A stretch of 64,000 bases of DNA from Leptospira_A sp046736045 (GTDB lineage: Bacteria; Spirochaetota; Leptospiria; Leptospirales; Leptospiraceae), in contig NZ_CP177134.1 in NCBI RefSeq assembly GCF_046736045.1, positions 1,426,001 to 1,490,000 of the forward strand, read 5' to 3'. A program made the translations under genes and the position numbers. Each line of letters starts with the position of its first letter. The first letter of the stretch is position 1. Positions 17,218-26,051 of this stretch are shown here, piece after piece. Under the pieces are notes generated by a model. That model worked only from the letters and a program-made list of their open reading frames with translations, ran no database searches and was not told the origin of the DNA.

Positions 17218-19098
17218 TTAAGGCAGTTTTGTAATCCAATCATTGATACCTTCCGTCATCTTTCTAACCGTCTCGGGATGAAAGATGATACCTAAGTGAC
17301 CTTGGTCGTATTTTGTAATCACTTTGTTTTCAGAAGGAAGTTTGGCAAGATCCGACAAAGTATCTTCTGGAACAATTTGATCTACGGTTCCGATCACACT
17401 ATAGATAGGAAGGTTGAAGTTTTTAATGAAATTTTCCGTATAGTTGATTTTGCCGTCCTGAGACAAAAAGCTTCTGTGATTGGATATTTGACTTTGAAAG
17501 AACTGCATAATTACCGAAACAGATTCTTCACAAAACACATCTTCCATTAAAAAATACCATTCAGGCGGAGTGATCTCCTTATAACCGACAAAATCCTTGA
17601 TCGTAAGAACCTTCGTTCCTATATCATAACTAAACGTGCGTAAGCTGGAATGCAGGTTCAGTAAAAATTTGAAAAACTTTTTTAAGTCGATCGTTTGGAT
17701 GGTTGCTTGCATGGAAAAAGACGCCATGCTCAGAATCATATCGCTGATCATTTGGTGAGGCATCAGCCCGAATCCTTTTTTGATCGTATCCAGTCCGATA
17801 AAGTTCGATTTCAAACTAATATAGTTAGGCGAAGTGATCGAAACCACTCCTGCAAGATGTTCTTCAGGTCGGGGAAGATTGAATTCTTCCTTCAGTTCTT
17901 TGATGATGTCGTAGGAAGAAGCGTAAAAACGGGGGATCATCCCTCCCATACTATGTCCTACCACGACCGTTCTTTCACTCGGATAATGCCAGCGAATCCA
18001 TCTTAAAACTTCCGGAAAATCGTCCTGGATGTAATTATCAACGGTCCATCCTTCCTTCTTTCCGTGTTTTGGCATGGTTTGTCTGGAACGACCGCGCATA
18101 TCCATCAGGAAAACACGATATCCGTACTTTAACGCCAGTTCTTTGGCGAGCTTGTCCATTACGGAACGTCGACAAAAGAATCCGGGGATCAGAAGCAGGT
18201 TTTTTCCGGTGCTGTTCAGTTTTTCCGGAGTGAAACTTTTTAACGAAACCGCATAACCTTCCGTAGTTGGAATAATGAAGGAAGCATCCATTCTGTATTC
18301 CATATTGTACTGATGGGATTTGAATATGATGGAAGTTACCGGTTCTTTTTGATCTTTTGTAGTTGTGTAGAATAGGTTTCTGGAATTGGAAACCGTATCC
18401 GCTTTTTCAATATTCTTTTGAGCAATGTAAGGATCGTTCGCAGTTTCCATTTCTTTTGCAGTAACAAAATCGATTACGTCAAAAAGAGAATAGAGCTGTA
18501 ACATAAGGGGACGGATTTCATCTTCACGGAGAGGATCTTTCGTAATTCCCCAAAGGATTCCGATCGGGTTTTCGTTAACGAATAACGGCAGTCCTACGGC
18601 ATAATTCATCGTGTCCGAGAGAAGTACTTTTTTCTCCGGGTGAATTTCCTCTTCTTTCAGATTTATGATTTGGATTTCAGGTCGAAGTCCTTTATTAAAA
18701 TCAATGATTGCTTTTTGAATGAAACGCGCAGATTCGTTACGCGGATCACTGAGAGGTATGGGACGTGATTTTTTGATGTATTCATCAAAGCCGGGAATTC
18801 TTCTTCGTTCTGCAATTTCTTTTAATTTGAAATGAGTGGCAGTAGAAACTATTTTCATCTGGTCATTGTCAATGACCTCGAAGATAGAAAAGCTAAAGAC
18901 GGGTTCATCATCAAAATGAATCAGAGAAACCATTTTATTGGTAAAAGACTGCCAGATATTCTCAATGAACTGGAAGGTAGGTTTGGGTACAGGGAAGACG
19001 TAAATCTTCTCCGGATTCACCATTAGGCTTTTGCTTGAGCCTCTTGCTGAATTCTTTATCAACCGGTCATCCCAGTAAGGTGTTTCTTCGATCGCCAT
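17218..19098 (-). CDS. Alpha/beta hydrolase with long N-terminal GAF-like region
   Basis: A 626-residue protein. Residues about 300-620 form an alpha/beta hydrolase: oxyanion region LLIPGFFCRRSVMD, nucleophile elbow GHSMGG, Asp in IGTVDQIVP and His in QGHLGI. A lipase/esterase or PHA-depolymerase-like role is possible. The first 230 residues are different: IENIWQSFTNKMVSL, VGLPLFVNENPIGILWGI and RPLMLQLYSLFDVIDF resemble a GAF-type sensory fold. A hydrolase with such a regulatory domain is unusual. No signal peptide is seen, so it should act in the cytoplasm. The gene is divergent from thyX, with 80 bases between. Confidence 0.8.
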   Translation of the reverse strand: MAIEETPYWDDRLIKNSARGSSKSLMVNPEKIYVFPVPKPTFQFIENIWQSFTNKMVSLIHFDDEPVFSFSIFEVIDNDQMKIVSTATHFKLKEIAERRRIPGFDEYIKKSRPIPLSDPRNESARFIQKAIIDFNKGLRPEIQIINLKEEEIHPEKKVLLSDTMNYAVGLPLFVNENPIGILWGITKDPLREDEIRPLMLQLYSLFDVIDFVTAKEMETANDPYIAQKNIEKADTVSNSRNLFYTTTKDQKEPVTSIIFKSHQYNMEYRMDASFIIPTTEGYAVSLKSFTPEKLNSTGKNLLLIPGFFCRRSVMDKLAKELALKYGYRVFLMDMRGRSRQTMPKHGKKEGWTVDNYIQDDFPEVLRWIRWHYPSERTVVVGHSMGGMIPRFYASSYDIIKELKEEFNLPRPEEHLAGVVSITSPNYISLKSNFIGLDTIKKGFGLMPHQMISDMILSMASFSMQATIQTIDLKKFFKFLLNLHSSLRTFSYDIGTKVLTIKDFVGYKEITPPEWYFLMEDVFCEESVSVIMQFFQSQISNHRSFLSQDGKINYTENFIKNFNLPIYSVIGTVDQIVPEDTLSDLAKLPSENKVITKYDQGHLGIIFHPETVRKMTEGINDWITKLP

Positions 19099-19178
19099 CA
19101 GTATCCTTCTATTTGTATAAATACTTATTACCTATTTTCGACTTTTCAGATGCCTGAGAACTAAAAAATAAAGCAAAT

Positions 19179-20102
19179 ATGCAACAATCTGACTTTGAGC
19201 CAATTCCTCGGATTTCCGTCCCTTCCCTAGACGCTATTTTAGGGAAACCCATTCCAGTTTTAGATGATGGCTTTGTTAGACTTGTCGATTATATGGGATC
19301 AGACGAAGCGATTGTGCAAGCTGCACGCACTTCGTACGGAAAAGGAACAAAAAAAGTCAGCGAAGATCGCGGACTGATTCGTTACCTCATGAGACACAGA
19401 CATAGTACACCATTTGAAATGTGCGAAGTGAAACTACACATTCGAGTTCCTATGGATACTTGGAGACAATGGATACGGCACAGGATGGCAAATGTCAATG
19501 AATACTCTACGCGTTACTCCGTAGCCATTGATTCCGCGCAAGCCACCGACCCCGACAGGTGGAGAGTTCAATCCGTTGGAAATAGACAGGGCAGTGACGG
19601 ATATTTGGATTTGGAAAAAGGAAACCACCTAACAGAGAAAGAAAAAGAACTTCAGTCTTTGTCAAATTCCATTTATCAGGAAAGATTGGATATGGGAGTG
19701 GCACGTGAACAAGCCCGAAAAGATTTACCGTTATCTACTTATACGGAAGCTTATTGGAAAATAGACTTACACAATTTATTACATTTTTTAGCTCTTCGAA
19801 TGGATGATCATGCGCAATTGGAAATTCGTCTTTTTGCTAAAACAATCGGCGAAGAGATTGTTAGCAAATGGGTTCCAAATGCTTGGGAAGCTTTTTTGGA
19901 TTATCGTGTTCGTTCTCTTTCTTTAACACAGTACGATAAGGAAATCATTGCAGCGATCAATCGCTCAGGAAAAGAAGAAGCGAAAAAACTCGCCATCCAA
20001 TTTGGGCTATTAGATGAATCCGGGACAAGTTCCAAAAAGAGTAGGGAACGTGATGAGTTGGAAATTAAATTAACCGACCTAGGTTTTGAAATTCCCTGGT
20101 AA
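19179..20102 (+). CDS. thyX: Flavin-dependent thymidylate synthase ThyX
   Basis: A 307-residue enzyme making dTMP from dUMP with methylene-THF, NADPH and FAD. The ThyX signature is visible as RHRMANVNEYSTRYS, with Asn where the first Ser of the RHRxxSxNExSxR pattern usually stands, a substitution seen in other ThyX proteins. A preceding RHRHSTPFEM and the C-terminal LHNLLHFLALRMDDHAQLEIR are also typical. The final 60 residues, rich in Lys and Glu, extend beyond the core. ThyX replaces ThyA in many spirochaetes. The gene stands alone between the divergent hydrolase and the FecR operon. Confidence 0.95.
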   Translation: MQQSDFEPIPRISVPSLDAILGKPIPVLDDGFVRLVDYMGSDEAIVQAARTSYGKGTKKVSEDRGLIRYLMRHRHSTPFEMCEVKLHIRVPMDTWRQWIRHRMANVNEYSTRYSVAIDSAQATDPDRWRVQSVGNRQGSDGYLDLEKGNHLTEKEKELQSLSNSIYQERLDMGVAREQARKDLPLSTYTEAYWKIDLHNLLHFLALRMDDHAQLEIRLFAKTIGEEIVSKWVPNAWEAFLDYRVRSLSLTQYDKEIIAAINRSGKEEAKKLAIQFGLLDESGTSSKKSRERDELEIKLTDLGFEIPW

Positions 20103-20176
20103 ATAAATTCTAGACCGAGATTTGTTTTCGGTTAGGAAAAATATTTCTTGTAAGCCTTAGGGGAAGTCCTAGACTT

Positions 20177-20890
20177 TTGGCCATGCGCCACTTAACTATA
20201 AAAATACTATCTCTATTGGCCTTCACCTTTTCCATTCACGCCCAGGAATTTGCCGTCGCGGGTTATGTAAAAGGTAAGGTCAGTATCCTGTCCGCAAACG
20301 ACACTGCCAAACTTTGGAAAACATTCAAACTGAATGATGTTTTAAAACCCGGAGATACCATTCAAACCGGAAACGGATCCAAAGTTGACCTTGTCTTTAA
20401 GGAAACAGAATTTCGTATCCAACCTAACTCTAGTTTTACTTTAAAAGAGTGGAATCCGAAGCAACAAATTTCCAAAGGTTATTTGGAAAAAGGTGCTGCC
20501 TGGTTTAAGGTAAAGGATTTTAAAAAAGGATTTGAAGTTGTAAATCCGACCACCACAGCAGGAGTTCGCGGAACTGCTTTCGGAGTTTATTACCTGGAAA
20601 AGGAAAACAAAACTCTCACTTGCGTTTGTGAAGGAAAGGTTGATGTAAATGGTAAAATATTTTCGCAAGGGACAAGCGGTACTGTCACTCTCGGGTCCGA
20701 CCAAATTGAATCCAATGATTACAAAGACCTGATTGCAAAAGCAGAAAAAAAGGGATTTCCCGGAGGAGCAACTGTACAATTCGAAAAGAAATTGAAGGAC
20801 TCTCCATTATTATCCAGTTGTTTGTCTTGCCACAAACCGATCGGTTGGGAAGCTAAAGGAATCATTCCGGATCAAAAATACGGTAACTAG
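20177..20890 (+). CDS. Exported FecR-domain protein with a CXXCH motif
   Basis: About 237 residues, beginning either at TTG 20177 (GGGGAAG at a usable distance) or ATG 20183. A cleavable signal ends near SIHAQ. The FecR domain covers about residues 30-190: VKGKVSIL, DVLKPGDTIQTGNGSKVDLVF and the conserved NPTTTAGVRGTAFGVYY. Here it is exported, unlike sigma-regulating FecR proteins with an inner-membrane anchor. Near the C terminus SSCLSCHKP (about 213-221) holds a single CXXCH, the c-type haem attachment motif. It overlaps the barrel gene by one base, and a DsbD-like gene follows. Confidence 0.8.
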   Translation: MAMRHLTIKILSLLAFTFSIHAQEFAVAGYVKGKVSILSANDTAKLWKTFKLNDVLKPGDTIQTGNGSKVDLVFKETEFRIQPNSSFTLKEWNPKQQISKGYLEKGAAWFKVKDFKKGFEVVNPTTTAGVRGTAFGVYYLEKENKTLTCVCEGKVDVNGKIFSQGTSGTVTLGSDQIESNDYKDLIAKAEKKGFPGGATVQFEKKLKDSPLLSSCLSCHKPIGWEAKGIIPDQKYGN

Positions 20891-22290
20891 TGCTTAAAAA
20901 ATTATTTTTGCCAATTTTATTCAGTGTCTCTTCTTTATTTGCAGAAGAAATCATAACTACAAAGAAAGAAGAGCCTGATGGTTATTTTGGTTTGAAGCTG
21001 GGTGCCATAGTAACACCTACCTTCGGTTATAGGGTCAGAGATTCGGCTTCAGGTGTATCCGACACAACCCAATCTGAAAAAACAGGATTTTCATTGCCTT
21101 GGACACTTGTTTCTATTTCGAAAGAGTGGGACGATAAAGGAATCAAAGTTGAATTTTGGGGGGAAGTGATTCGAAGCAGCGTTCTCTCCAACGATACAAA
21201 TGCCACAACAGGCGGGAATAAATCAAATCCCCAGATGCTCGCGATCCGTCGTGCGAATGTTCAAAAAAAATGGGAATTTGGAAATACAAAACATACACTT
21301 ATATTTGGAATGCAGGAACTTCCCCATATGCATTCGGTTTGGGGAGGATACTATGACTGGCGTTATATGGAAAGATCTCCTCTGGAATCTCTCGGATTTT
21401 CGCCGGATCCTGTCGACTTGGGACTTTCCTATATCGGTCAATGGAAATCGTTGACGGCACATTTAGCAGTTGTTAATGGGGAAGGATATCGGAGTATTCA
21501 AAATGCTACCGGTAGCGGTTATGATACCATTCTTCGTTTGAGCTGGGAACAAAAGTTCCTGGATGATTTTAAGACGGGTTTACATTTTCTGGGAAGGCGT
21601 GCAAATGCTTTTGGCTACTCCGGGAATGAATGTTTCGAAGGAAAAACAAAATGTATTCCCAATGACAATGATCCCAATACTGCTCTTCGCGGAGATGTCC
21701 GACTTTCTCAAGAAGATTCCTATGCGGTGGAGTCTAACTTCATATGGAGAGAGTATGTGAATTTGGGGCTGGGTGGAATGGCTAAAAAGAAATTTGGCGG
21801 TCAATATCGCAATGCACTCATTCCGACTGAGTTTCCCAAACAAGTCCAGGAAAAGTATGGGCGTGGTGGTTATGTTTGGTTTGGCTTGGGGAACGGTATG
21901 TTTCGAATCGTATTCCGCGGGGAAATGGCAACCGGAGGTGCAGCACAGGGGCTTCGTGCTACGGAAACCGATTCCCAGGAGCCATGGGTGAGAATTTCAG
22001 GAAATGGAAATTTGCAATCTCCTGCTTATTCCGATAAATCCTATTATATTTCGAAACAAGTGTATTTGGAGTATTTGTGGACTGAGTCCGCAAGACTCGG
22101 GATCGGTTATCAGGAGCAACGTTCTTATGATACTTCCGGTTCGCCTAATAAGTGGTATATAGACAATCTATCGAATGAACGGACTGCTTCCGAATACAAA
22201 GAACAATTTACCAAACCTTTACCTGCGCAAATTTCGGAATACGGAAGATTGGATCGAAATATATTAGTCAAAGCATCTTTTCAATTTTAA
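20890..22290 (+). CDS. Outer-membrane beta-barrel protein
   Basis: A 466-residue protein starting with GTG at 20890, overlapping the FecR stop by one base. A signal peptide (LKKLFLPILFSVSSLFA) is followed by alternating aromatic/glycine strands through the whole length and a terminal Phe (VKASFQF), which marks outer-membrane barrels. The pattern (WTLVSISKEWDDKGIKVEFWGEVI, RLSWEQKFLDDFKTGLHF) is porin-like, of about 16-18 strands. I cannot name a substrate. It is the middle gene of the FecR-CXXCH/barrel/DsbD operon, suggesting an envelope redox or transport task. Confidence 0.75.
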   Translation: MLKKLFLPILFSVSSLFAEEIITTKKEEPDGYFGLKLGAIVTPTFGYRVRDSASGVSDTTQSEKTGFSLPWTLVSISKEWDDKGIKVEFWGEVIRSSVLSNDTNATTGGNKSNPQMLAIRRANVQKKWEFGNTKHTLIFGMQELPHMHSVWGGYYDWRYMERSPLESLGFSPDPVDLGLSYIGQWKSLTAHLAVVNGEGYRSIQNATGSGYDTILRLSWEQKFLDDFKTGLHFLGRRANAFGYSGNECFEGKTKCIPNDNDPNTALRGDVRLSQEDSYAVESNFIWREYVNLGLGGMAKKKFGGQYRNALIPTEFPKQVQEKYGRGGYVWFGLGNGMFRIVFRGEMATGGAAQGLRATETDSQEPWVRISGNGNLQSPAYSDKSYYISKQVYLEYLWTESARLGIGYQEQRSYDTSGSPNKWYIDNLSNERTASEYKEQFTKPLPAQISEYGRLDRNILVKASFQF

Positions 22291-22294
22291 TTTT

Positions 22295-23581
22295 ATGATT
22301 TCAGAATTACAGTTATATATAGAATCCCAATTGGCCAATACCGGCTTTCACCCGTCCATTTTTCTTTTTTTAATGTTAGGTGGTTTTTTGGCCAGCCTGC
22401 TTCCTTGTGTGTATCCGTTGTATCCGATCACAGCGGGGATTTTAAGCAATCGCCAAGGCAAAAACAAATGGATTCATCCTTTATTGTATTATCTTGGTCT
22501 CGCTTCCATTTATTTATTGTTTGGTGTTATAGCCGGTTTTACAGGTGGGTTATTCAATCGGTTTCTGCGTTATCCCGAAACCAATTTGATTCTTGCGTAT
22601 TTGTTATTTGTTTTGGGTCTTTCTTCTGTCGAATTGTTTCATCTTCCTTTATTCGGAAAAAAAAATGCATCCACGCAAAATTCCAGTTATGTTGGAAGCT
22701 TTTTTCTGGGAATGGGTGCTGGTTTATTGTCTTCTCCTTGTGTAGGTCCTGTTGTTGTCGCTGTTCTTTTGCAGATTGTAACCAGTAGCAGCGGCTCTTT
22801 GGATATTTGGACGTTGGTAGTGACTTCTCTCAAAATGTTTTTCTTCGGGTTGGGAGTGGGTTTACCTTTTTTGGCGATCGGAGTGTTCGGGCTTTCTCTT
22901 CCTAAATCGGGGAAGTGGATGCGTTATGTGCAATGGTTGCTAGGTATTGTAATATTTTATTTTTCTTATACTTATCTTTTGAAAGCGGGCGCGGGGTTCG
23001 GATGGACGGAGATAACCACGTTTCAAGTTTTCGTATTGTGGATTTTGCTTTTGACGACTGCTTTCTTTTTACAAAATGCTTCCGACTATCTTCCGGTTCG
23101 GATGAAATCGGCATTAGCACTCGCTAGTTTAATTGTAGTTAGTATTTCATTATCTGCCGTCGTTCTGAAATCGAATCAGTTTGAAAAAAATTCAACTATA
23201 GATGAATCTTCTTGGGAAGATCATGAAAACCTTCGATGGTATCGTACGGAACAATCCGCCTCTGATCTTTCGCACGAAAAAAAACTACCTATCTTTGTAG
23301 ACTTTTATGCAGATTGGTGTACCAACTGTAAAGAATTTCAGAAGCTTACTATTTCGAATGCCGCTCTCAACCAAACTTTGAAGAACCAGGCTATCTTATG
23401 GAAAGTATATGATACGGATCCTATTTTTGAAAAGTTTGCAAATGATCCCAGGTTTACCGAATTGAAGATCGGGCTGCCTTTCTTTTTGGTGTTAGATGCA
23501 AATGGAGAGGTTTTATTTAAAACTACGGACTATTTGGACACAAAAGGAATGATTGGCGCGATCGAGGGGTATGGCAAGTAA
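22295..23581 (+). CDS. DsbD-type thiol:disulfide interchange protein
   Basis: A 428-residue inner-membrane protein. Residues about 20-290 form the eight-helix CcdA/DsbD-beta electron carrier, with paired cysteines in LLPCVYP (Cys38) and SSPCVGP. Residues 315-428 are a periplasmic thioredoxin-like domain with DFYADWCTNCKEF. The N-terminal DsbD-alpha domain found in E. coli is absent, giving a shortened form. It moves electrons from cytoplasmic thioredoxin to periplasmic targets, often for cytochrome c maturation. It begins 4 bases after the barrel gene. The CXXCH of the first operon gene is a plausible client (inference). Confidence 0.9.
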   Translation: MISELQLYIESQLANTGFHPSIFLFLMLGGFLASLLPCVYPLYPITAGILSNRQGKNKWIHPLLYYLGLASIYLLFGVIAGFTGGLFNRFLRYPETNLILAYLLFVLGLSSVELFHLPLFGKKNASTQNSSYVGSFFLGMGAGLLSSPCVGPVVVAVLLQIVTSSSGSLDIWTLVVTSLKMFFFGLGVGLPFLAIGVFGLSLPKSGKWMRYVQWLLGIVIFYFSYTYLLKAGAGFGWTEITTFQVFVLWILLLTTAFFLQNASDYLPVRMKSALALASLIVVSISLSAVVLKSNQFEKNSTIDESSWEDHENLRWYRTEQSASDLSHEKKLPIFVDFYADWCTNCKEFQKLTISNAALNQTLKNQAILWKVYDTDPIFEKFANDPRFTELKIGLPFFLVLDANGEVLFKTTDYLDTKGMIGAIEGYGK

Positions 23582-23583
23582 GA

Positions 23584-23750
23584 GACATAATTTTTCGCGC
23601 GGGAATATTAAAAGCCCCCACCCTTTTTAGGGTTGGGGGGTGTGGCTCGTGGGCTTGCGAATTTCCACCTAACATAAAATCCATTTTCCCGCTACCATAA
23701 AGCCCGATTCTTCCAAAAAAATTCAAATAAGTTCGGCTTTTTGCCAGCAA
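23584..23750 (+). repeat. Intergenic repeat, copy A
   Basis: This copy begins GACATAATT, holds the GC-rich inverted repeat CCCCCACCC-TTTTTA-GGGTTGGGGG (about 23615-23640), then GTGGCTCGTGGGCTTGC, CACCTAACATAAAATCCATT and ATTCTTCCAAAAAAA, and ends AAATAAGTTCGGCTTTTTGC-C (23725-23745). It is about 90 percent identical by eye to copy B (33765-33929) in the same orientation. It occupies the gap between the stop of the DsbD gene and the stop of the convergent TonB receptor gene. It has no convincing coding potential. Confidence 0.9.
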
Positions 23751-23813
23751 ACAATCGTCTTGATCGAATTTCGCTCTTGCAGTCGCTTCTAAAGTCATTG
23801 TTTTCCGATAGGG

Positions 23814-25880
23814 TTAAAAACTCATCGTCAATGCAAATTTGAAGCTTCTGGGAATGCCCGGATGGAAAAGACGATCATTATAACCGCCGTCATCCGGTCC
23901 TATCGGTTCCTGCTTTAATCTTGTCGGATAATAATATTGAATCTGGTTGTAGGGAGCGTTTAACAGATTATAGACTTCAAATCTAAAAGACCAGGATTCC
24001 AGAAAATTTTTTGTATATTGAAAACTCCAAAGAGTAGAAGCGGAGGAACGAACCGTATCATCTTCGTTCAATGGACGAGGACCGAAATATCTCACTCTTA
24101 TCGATGCAAAATGATCGTTCTTATTCAGTATGATTGCGGAGGAAGCAACAGTCCTTGCTGATTGCGGAACCGAATCTCCGGACGGATCGTACTTTGTATA
24201 ATTAGCTTTTGATAAGGAAAGATCCATCTCCCATTGCAAATACGGTAAAACATTATATTGCCCCGACCACTCTACTCCTTTTCGAACGCTGGGTCTTCCC
24301 GGTTCCGTAGTACCCGAATCTCCGGAATACACCAGTTCGGACTCCAGATTTAATTTCCAGAATGTCAAATTCATCATAAAGTTTTTTATAAAGCCGCTTT
24401 TGATTCCCGCTTCCATACCTTTTGTTCCGGCAAGAGTGGTAACCTGATTCGTTTTTTCCAATAGTCCTCTTGGATCATTACTATGAAAACCCCTCCCTGC
24501 ATTGAAAAAAAAATCTGTCTGATACCATGGACCTATAATAAATCCTCCTTTGGGAGTAAGCAAAGAAGATGTATTTTTTACTTCATCATAATTGATTCGA
24601 TCACCCACATTGAATAGATAAGTTTCACTTCGTATTCCCAAAACGGTTTTGAACTTTTCCATCCAATGTATTTGGTTTTCGTAATAAGGTGAAACGGAAG
24701 TGATGATTAGTCTGTTCGTCTTTAATGCTTCCAGTTGATAAAGGGATTCCGTGTGATTCAGTTCGTTTTGTACATAATCCCTTCGTGTATGAACACCTAC
24801 GGTGTTGTCCATATGCAGACCGAAAATTTCCGATTTTAGTTTATAGCTCGCCTTACCTCCCGTAACGGATCTGATTTCCTTTTGTCTGATTTGATCTCCG
24901 CGTTCAGGATCACTTAAATAGTATGTAAAATTGGAATAAAGATCCAAGTCATAATATAAGGCATATAACATGAATTTGGCTTCAGAATTTTTTGTTATAC
25001 GATGAATTTCCGTATTAAGGCTTCCACGTTGTGATTTTCCCATATCGGTAGTATCCGCCGCATCGAAACGATTCAATCCCCCATTGTCAGTAAAGATCCA
25101 TGATTTTCCTTTTTGTTCGGCTCTTTCCGGAATTTGATTTGTTGCATGCCATGATCCGCGGTATCCTGTTGCCTGCATGGAAAATCCTAGACTTTCATCT
25201 CCAATGCTATAACCGATCACAGAGTTTAATTTTCTAAAGCGATCGGGAATGGTCCACGGTCCGTTGAAGTTCGAATATTCAAGGGCATAAATCAAATTAC
25301 CTTTTCCTAATGGAGTTGAGTTCATTGCAAGAACCCTTCGATGGCCGTAAGAACCTCCTTCCATATTGACTTTTCCTTTCTCCAGAGTTTTATAGTAAGT
25401 CATATGCATTGAACCTGCTGATGAGAAATCTCCGTCTTCTACGTTATAAACTCCTTTTCTATATTTGATTTCTTGAACTAACTCCGGTATAATGAAGTTC
25501 AGGTCATTGTACCCTTGTCCATGAGCATGACCGGGGTTGTTGATTCCTATACCATCAATACTTGAAGCAAAGTCAGTACCATGATCGACACTGAAACCTC
25601 GTAAAAAATATTGGTTGGCTTTGCCTCCTCCGCTATGTTGGGTAACGATAACTCCGGGAATCGTTTCCGCAATCTCTCCCGGTGATTGAATGGCTCTTGA
25701 CTTGATTTTTTCAGAAGATATTTTTCCTTCACTTGAGGAAGATTGCCTCTCCCGTATCCCTTTGACTTCAATGCTGTTTGATTTTATATTTTCAAAGCCT
25801 GACTCTTTCTGTTCGTTTTCAGGTTCTTGTGAAAAAATCGATACCGATAAAAGTAAAAATAAGAAGAAAATAATTTTCAT
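23814..25880 (-). CDS. TonB-dependent outer-membrane receptor
   Basis: A 688-residue protein with a signal peptide (KIIFFLFLLLSVSIFS), a plug domain (about 45-170, with SPGEIAETIPGVIVTQ and NQYFLRGFSVDHGTDFASSIDG) and a 22-strand barrel ending in Phe (FALTMSF). The IEVKG segment near residue 38 could act as the TonB box. Plug motifs are like those of small-solute receptors, and a His-rich loop (NPGHAHGQGYND) lies at the plug apex, which might bind a metal. The nearest upstream gene is an alkylsulfatase-like lipoprotein on the same strand (171-base gap). The substrate is unknown. Confidence 0.9.
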   Translation of the reverse strand: MKIIFFLFLLLSVSIFSQEPENEQKESGFENIKSNSIEVKGIRERQSSSSEGKISSEKIKSRAIQSPGEIAETIPGVIVTQHSGGGKANQYFLRGFSVDHGTDFASSIDGIGINNPGHAHGQGYNDLNFIIPELVQEIKYRKGVYNVEDGDFSSAGSMHMTYYKTLEKGKVNMEGGSYGHRRVLAMNSTPLGKGNLIYALEYSNFNGPWTIPDRFRKLNSVIGYSIGDESLGFSMQATGYRGSWHATNQIPERAEQKGKSWIFTDNGGLNRFDAADTTDMGKSQRGSLNTEIHRITKNSEAKFMLYALYYDLDLYSNFTYYLSDPERGDQIRQKEIRSVTGGKASYKLKSEIFGLHMDNTVGVHTRRDYVQNELNHTESLYQLEALKTNRLIITSVSPYYENQIHWMEKFKTVLGIRSETYLFNVGDRINYDEVKNTSSLLTPKGGFIIGPWYQTDFFFNAGRGFHSNDPRGLLEKTNQVTTLAGTKGMEAGIKSGFIKNFMMNLTFWKLNLESELVYSGDSGTTEPGRPSVRKGVEWSGQYNVLPYLQWEMDLSLSKANYTKYDPSGDSVPQSARTVASSAIILNKNDHFASIRVRYFGPRPLNEDDTVRSSASTLWSFQYTKNFLESWSFRFEVYNLLNAPYNQIQYYYPTRLKQEPIGPDDGGYNDRLFHPGIPRSFKFALTMSF

Positions 25881-25897
25881 GAATATAAATCAATCAT

Positions 25898-25913
25898 AAT
25901 GGTCGTTACCATT
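25898..25913 (-). promoter_or_regulatory. Inverted repeat ahead of the TonB receptor gene
   Basis: AATGGT-CGTT-ACCATT is a perfect 6-bp inverted repeat, centred 25 bases upstream of the receptor ATG at 25880. Its position between promoter and start codon would suit a repressor operator. Neither a Fur box nor a cobalamin riboswitch is visible in 25881-26051. Confidence 0.35.
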
Positions 25914-26051
25914 TAACATATATTTGCTTTTTGAATAACAACCATCTTCGTTAATTCCGGATTTGTTCCGTCGTCAATCTTAACTAAAGCCTTCAGTTCT
26001 TAATAAGAAACTAGCATCTATTTTATGTTTGTTGAATATTCGCGTTGTATA

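Noticed and set aside
20110..20136. Possible terminator after thyX (CTAGACCGA...TTCGGTTAG)
   Set aside because: The stem is interrupted and is followed by GAAAAATATTTC, not a T run, so it is too weak to annotate.
23523..23798. Leftward open frame of 91 codons across repeat copy A
   Set aside because: It has no ribosome site or recognisable domain, overlaps the DsbD gene end, and its frame is not maintained in copy B, so the repeat is treated as noncoding.
25881..26051. Cobalamin riboswitch or Fur box upstream of the TonB receptor
   Set aside because: No B12-box-like sequence and no Fur-type 19-base palindrome is visible; only the short AATGGT/ACCATT repeat is reported.
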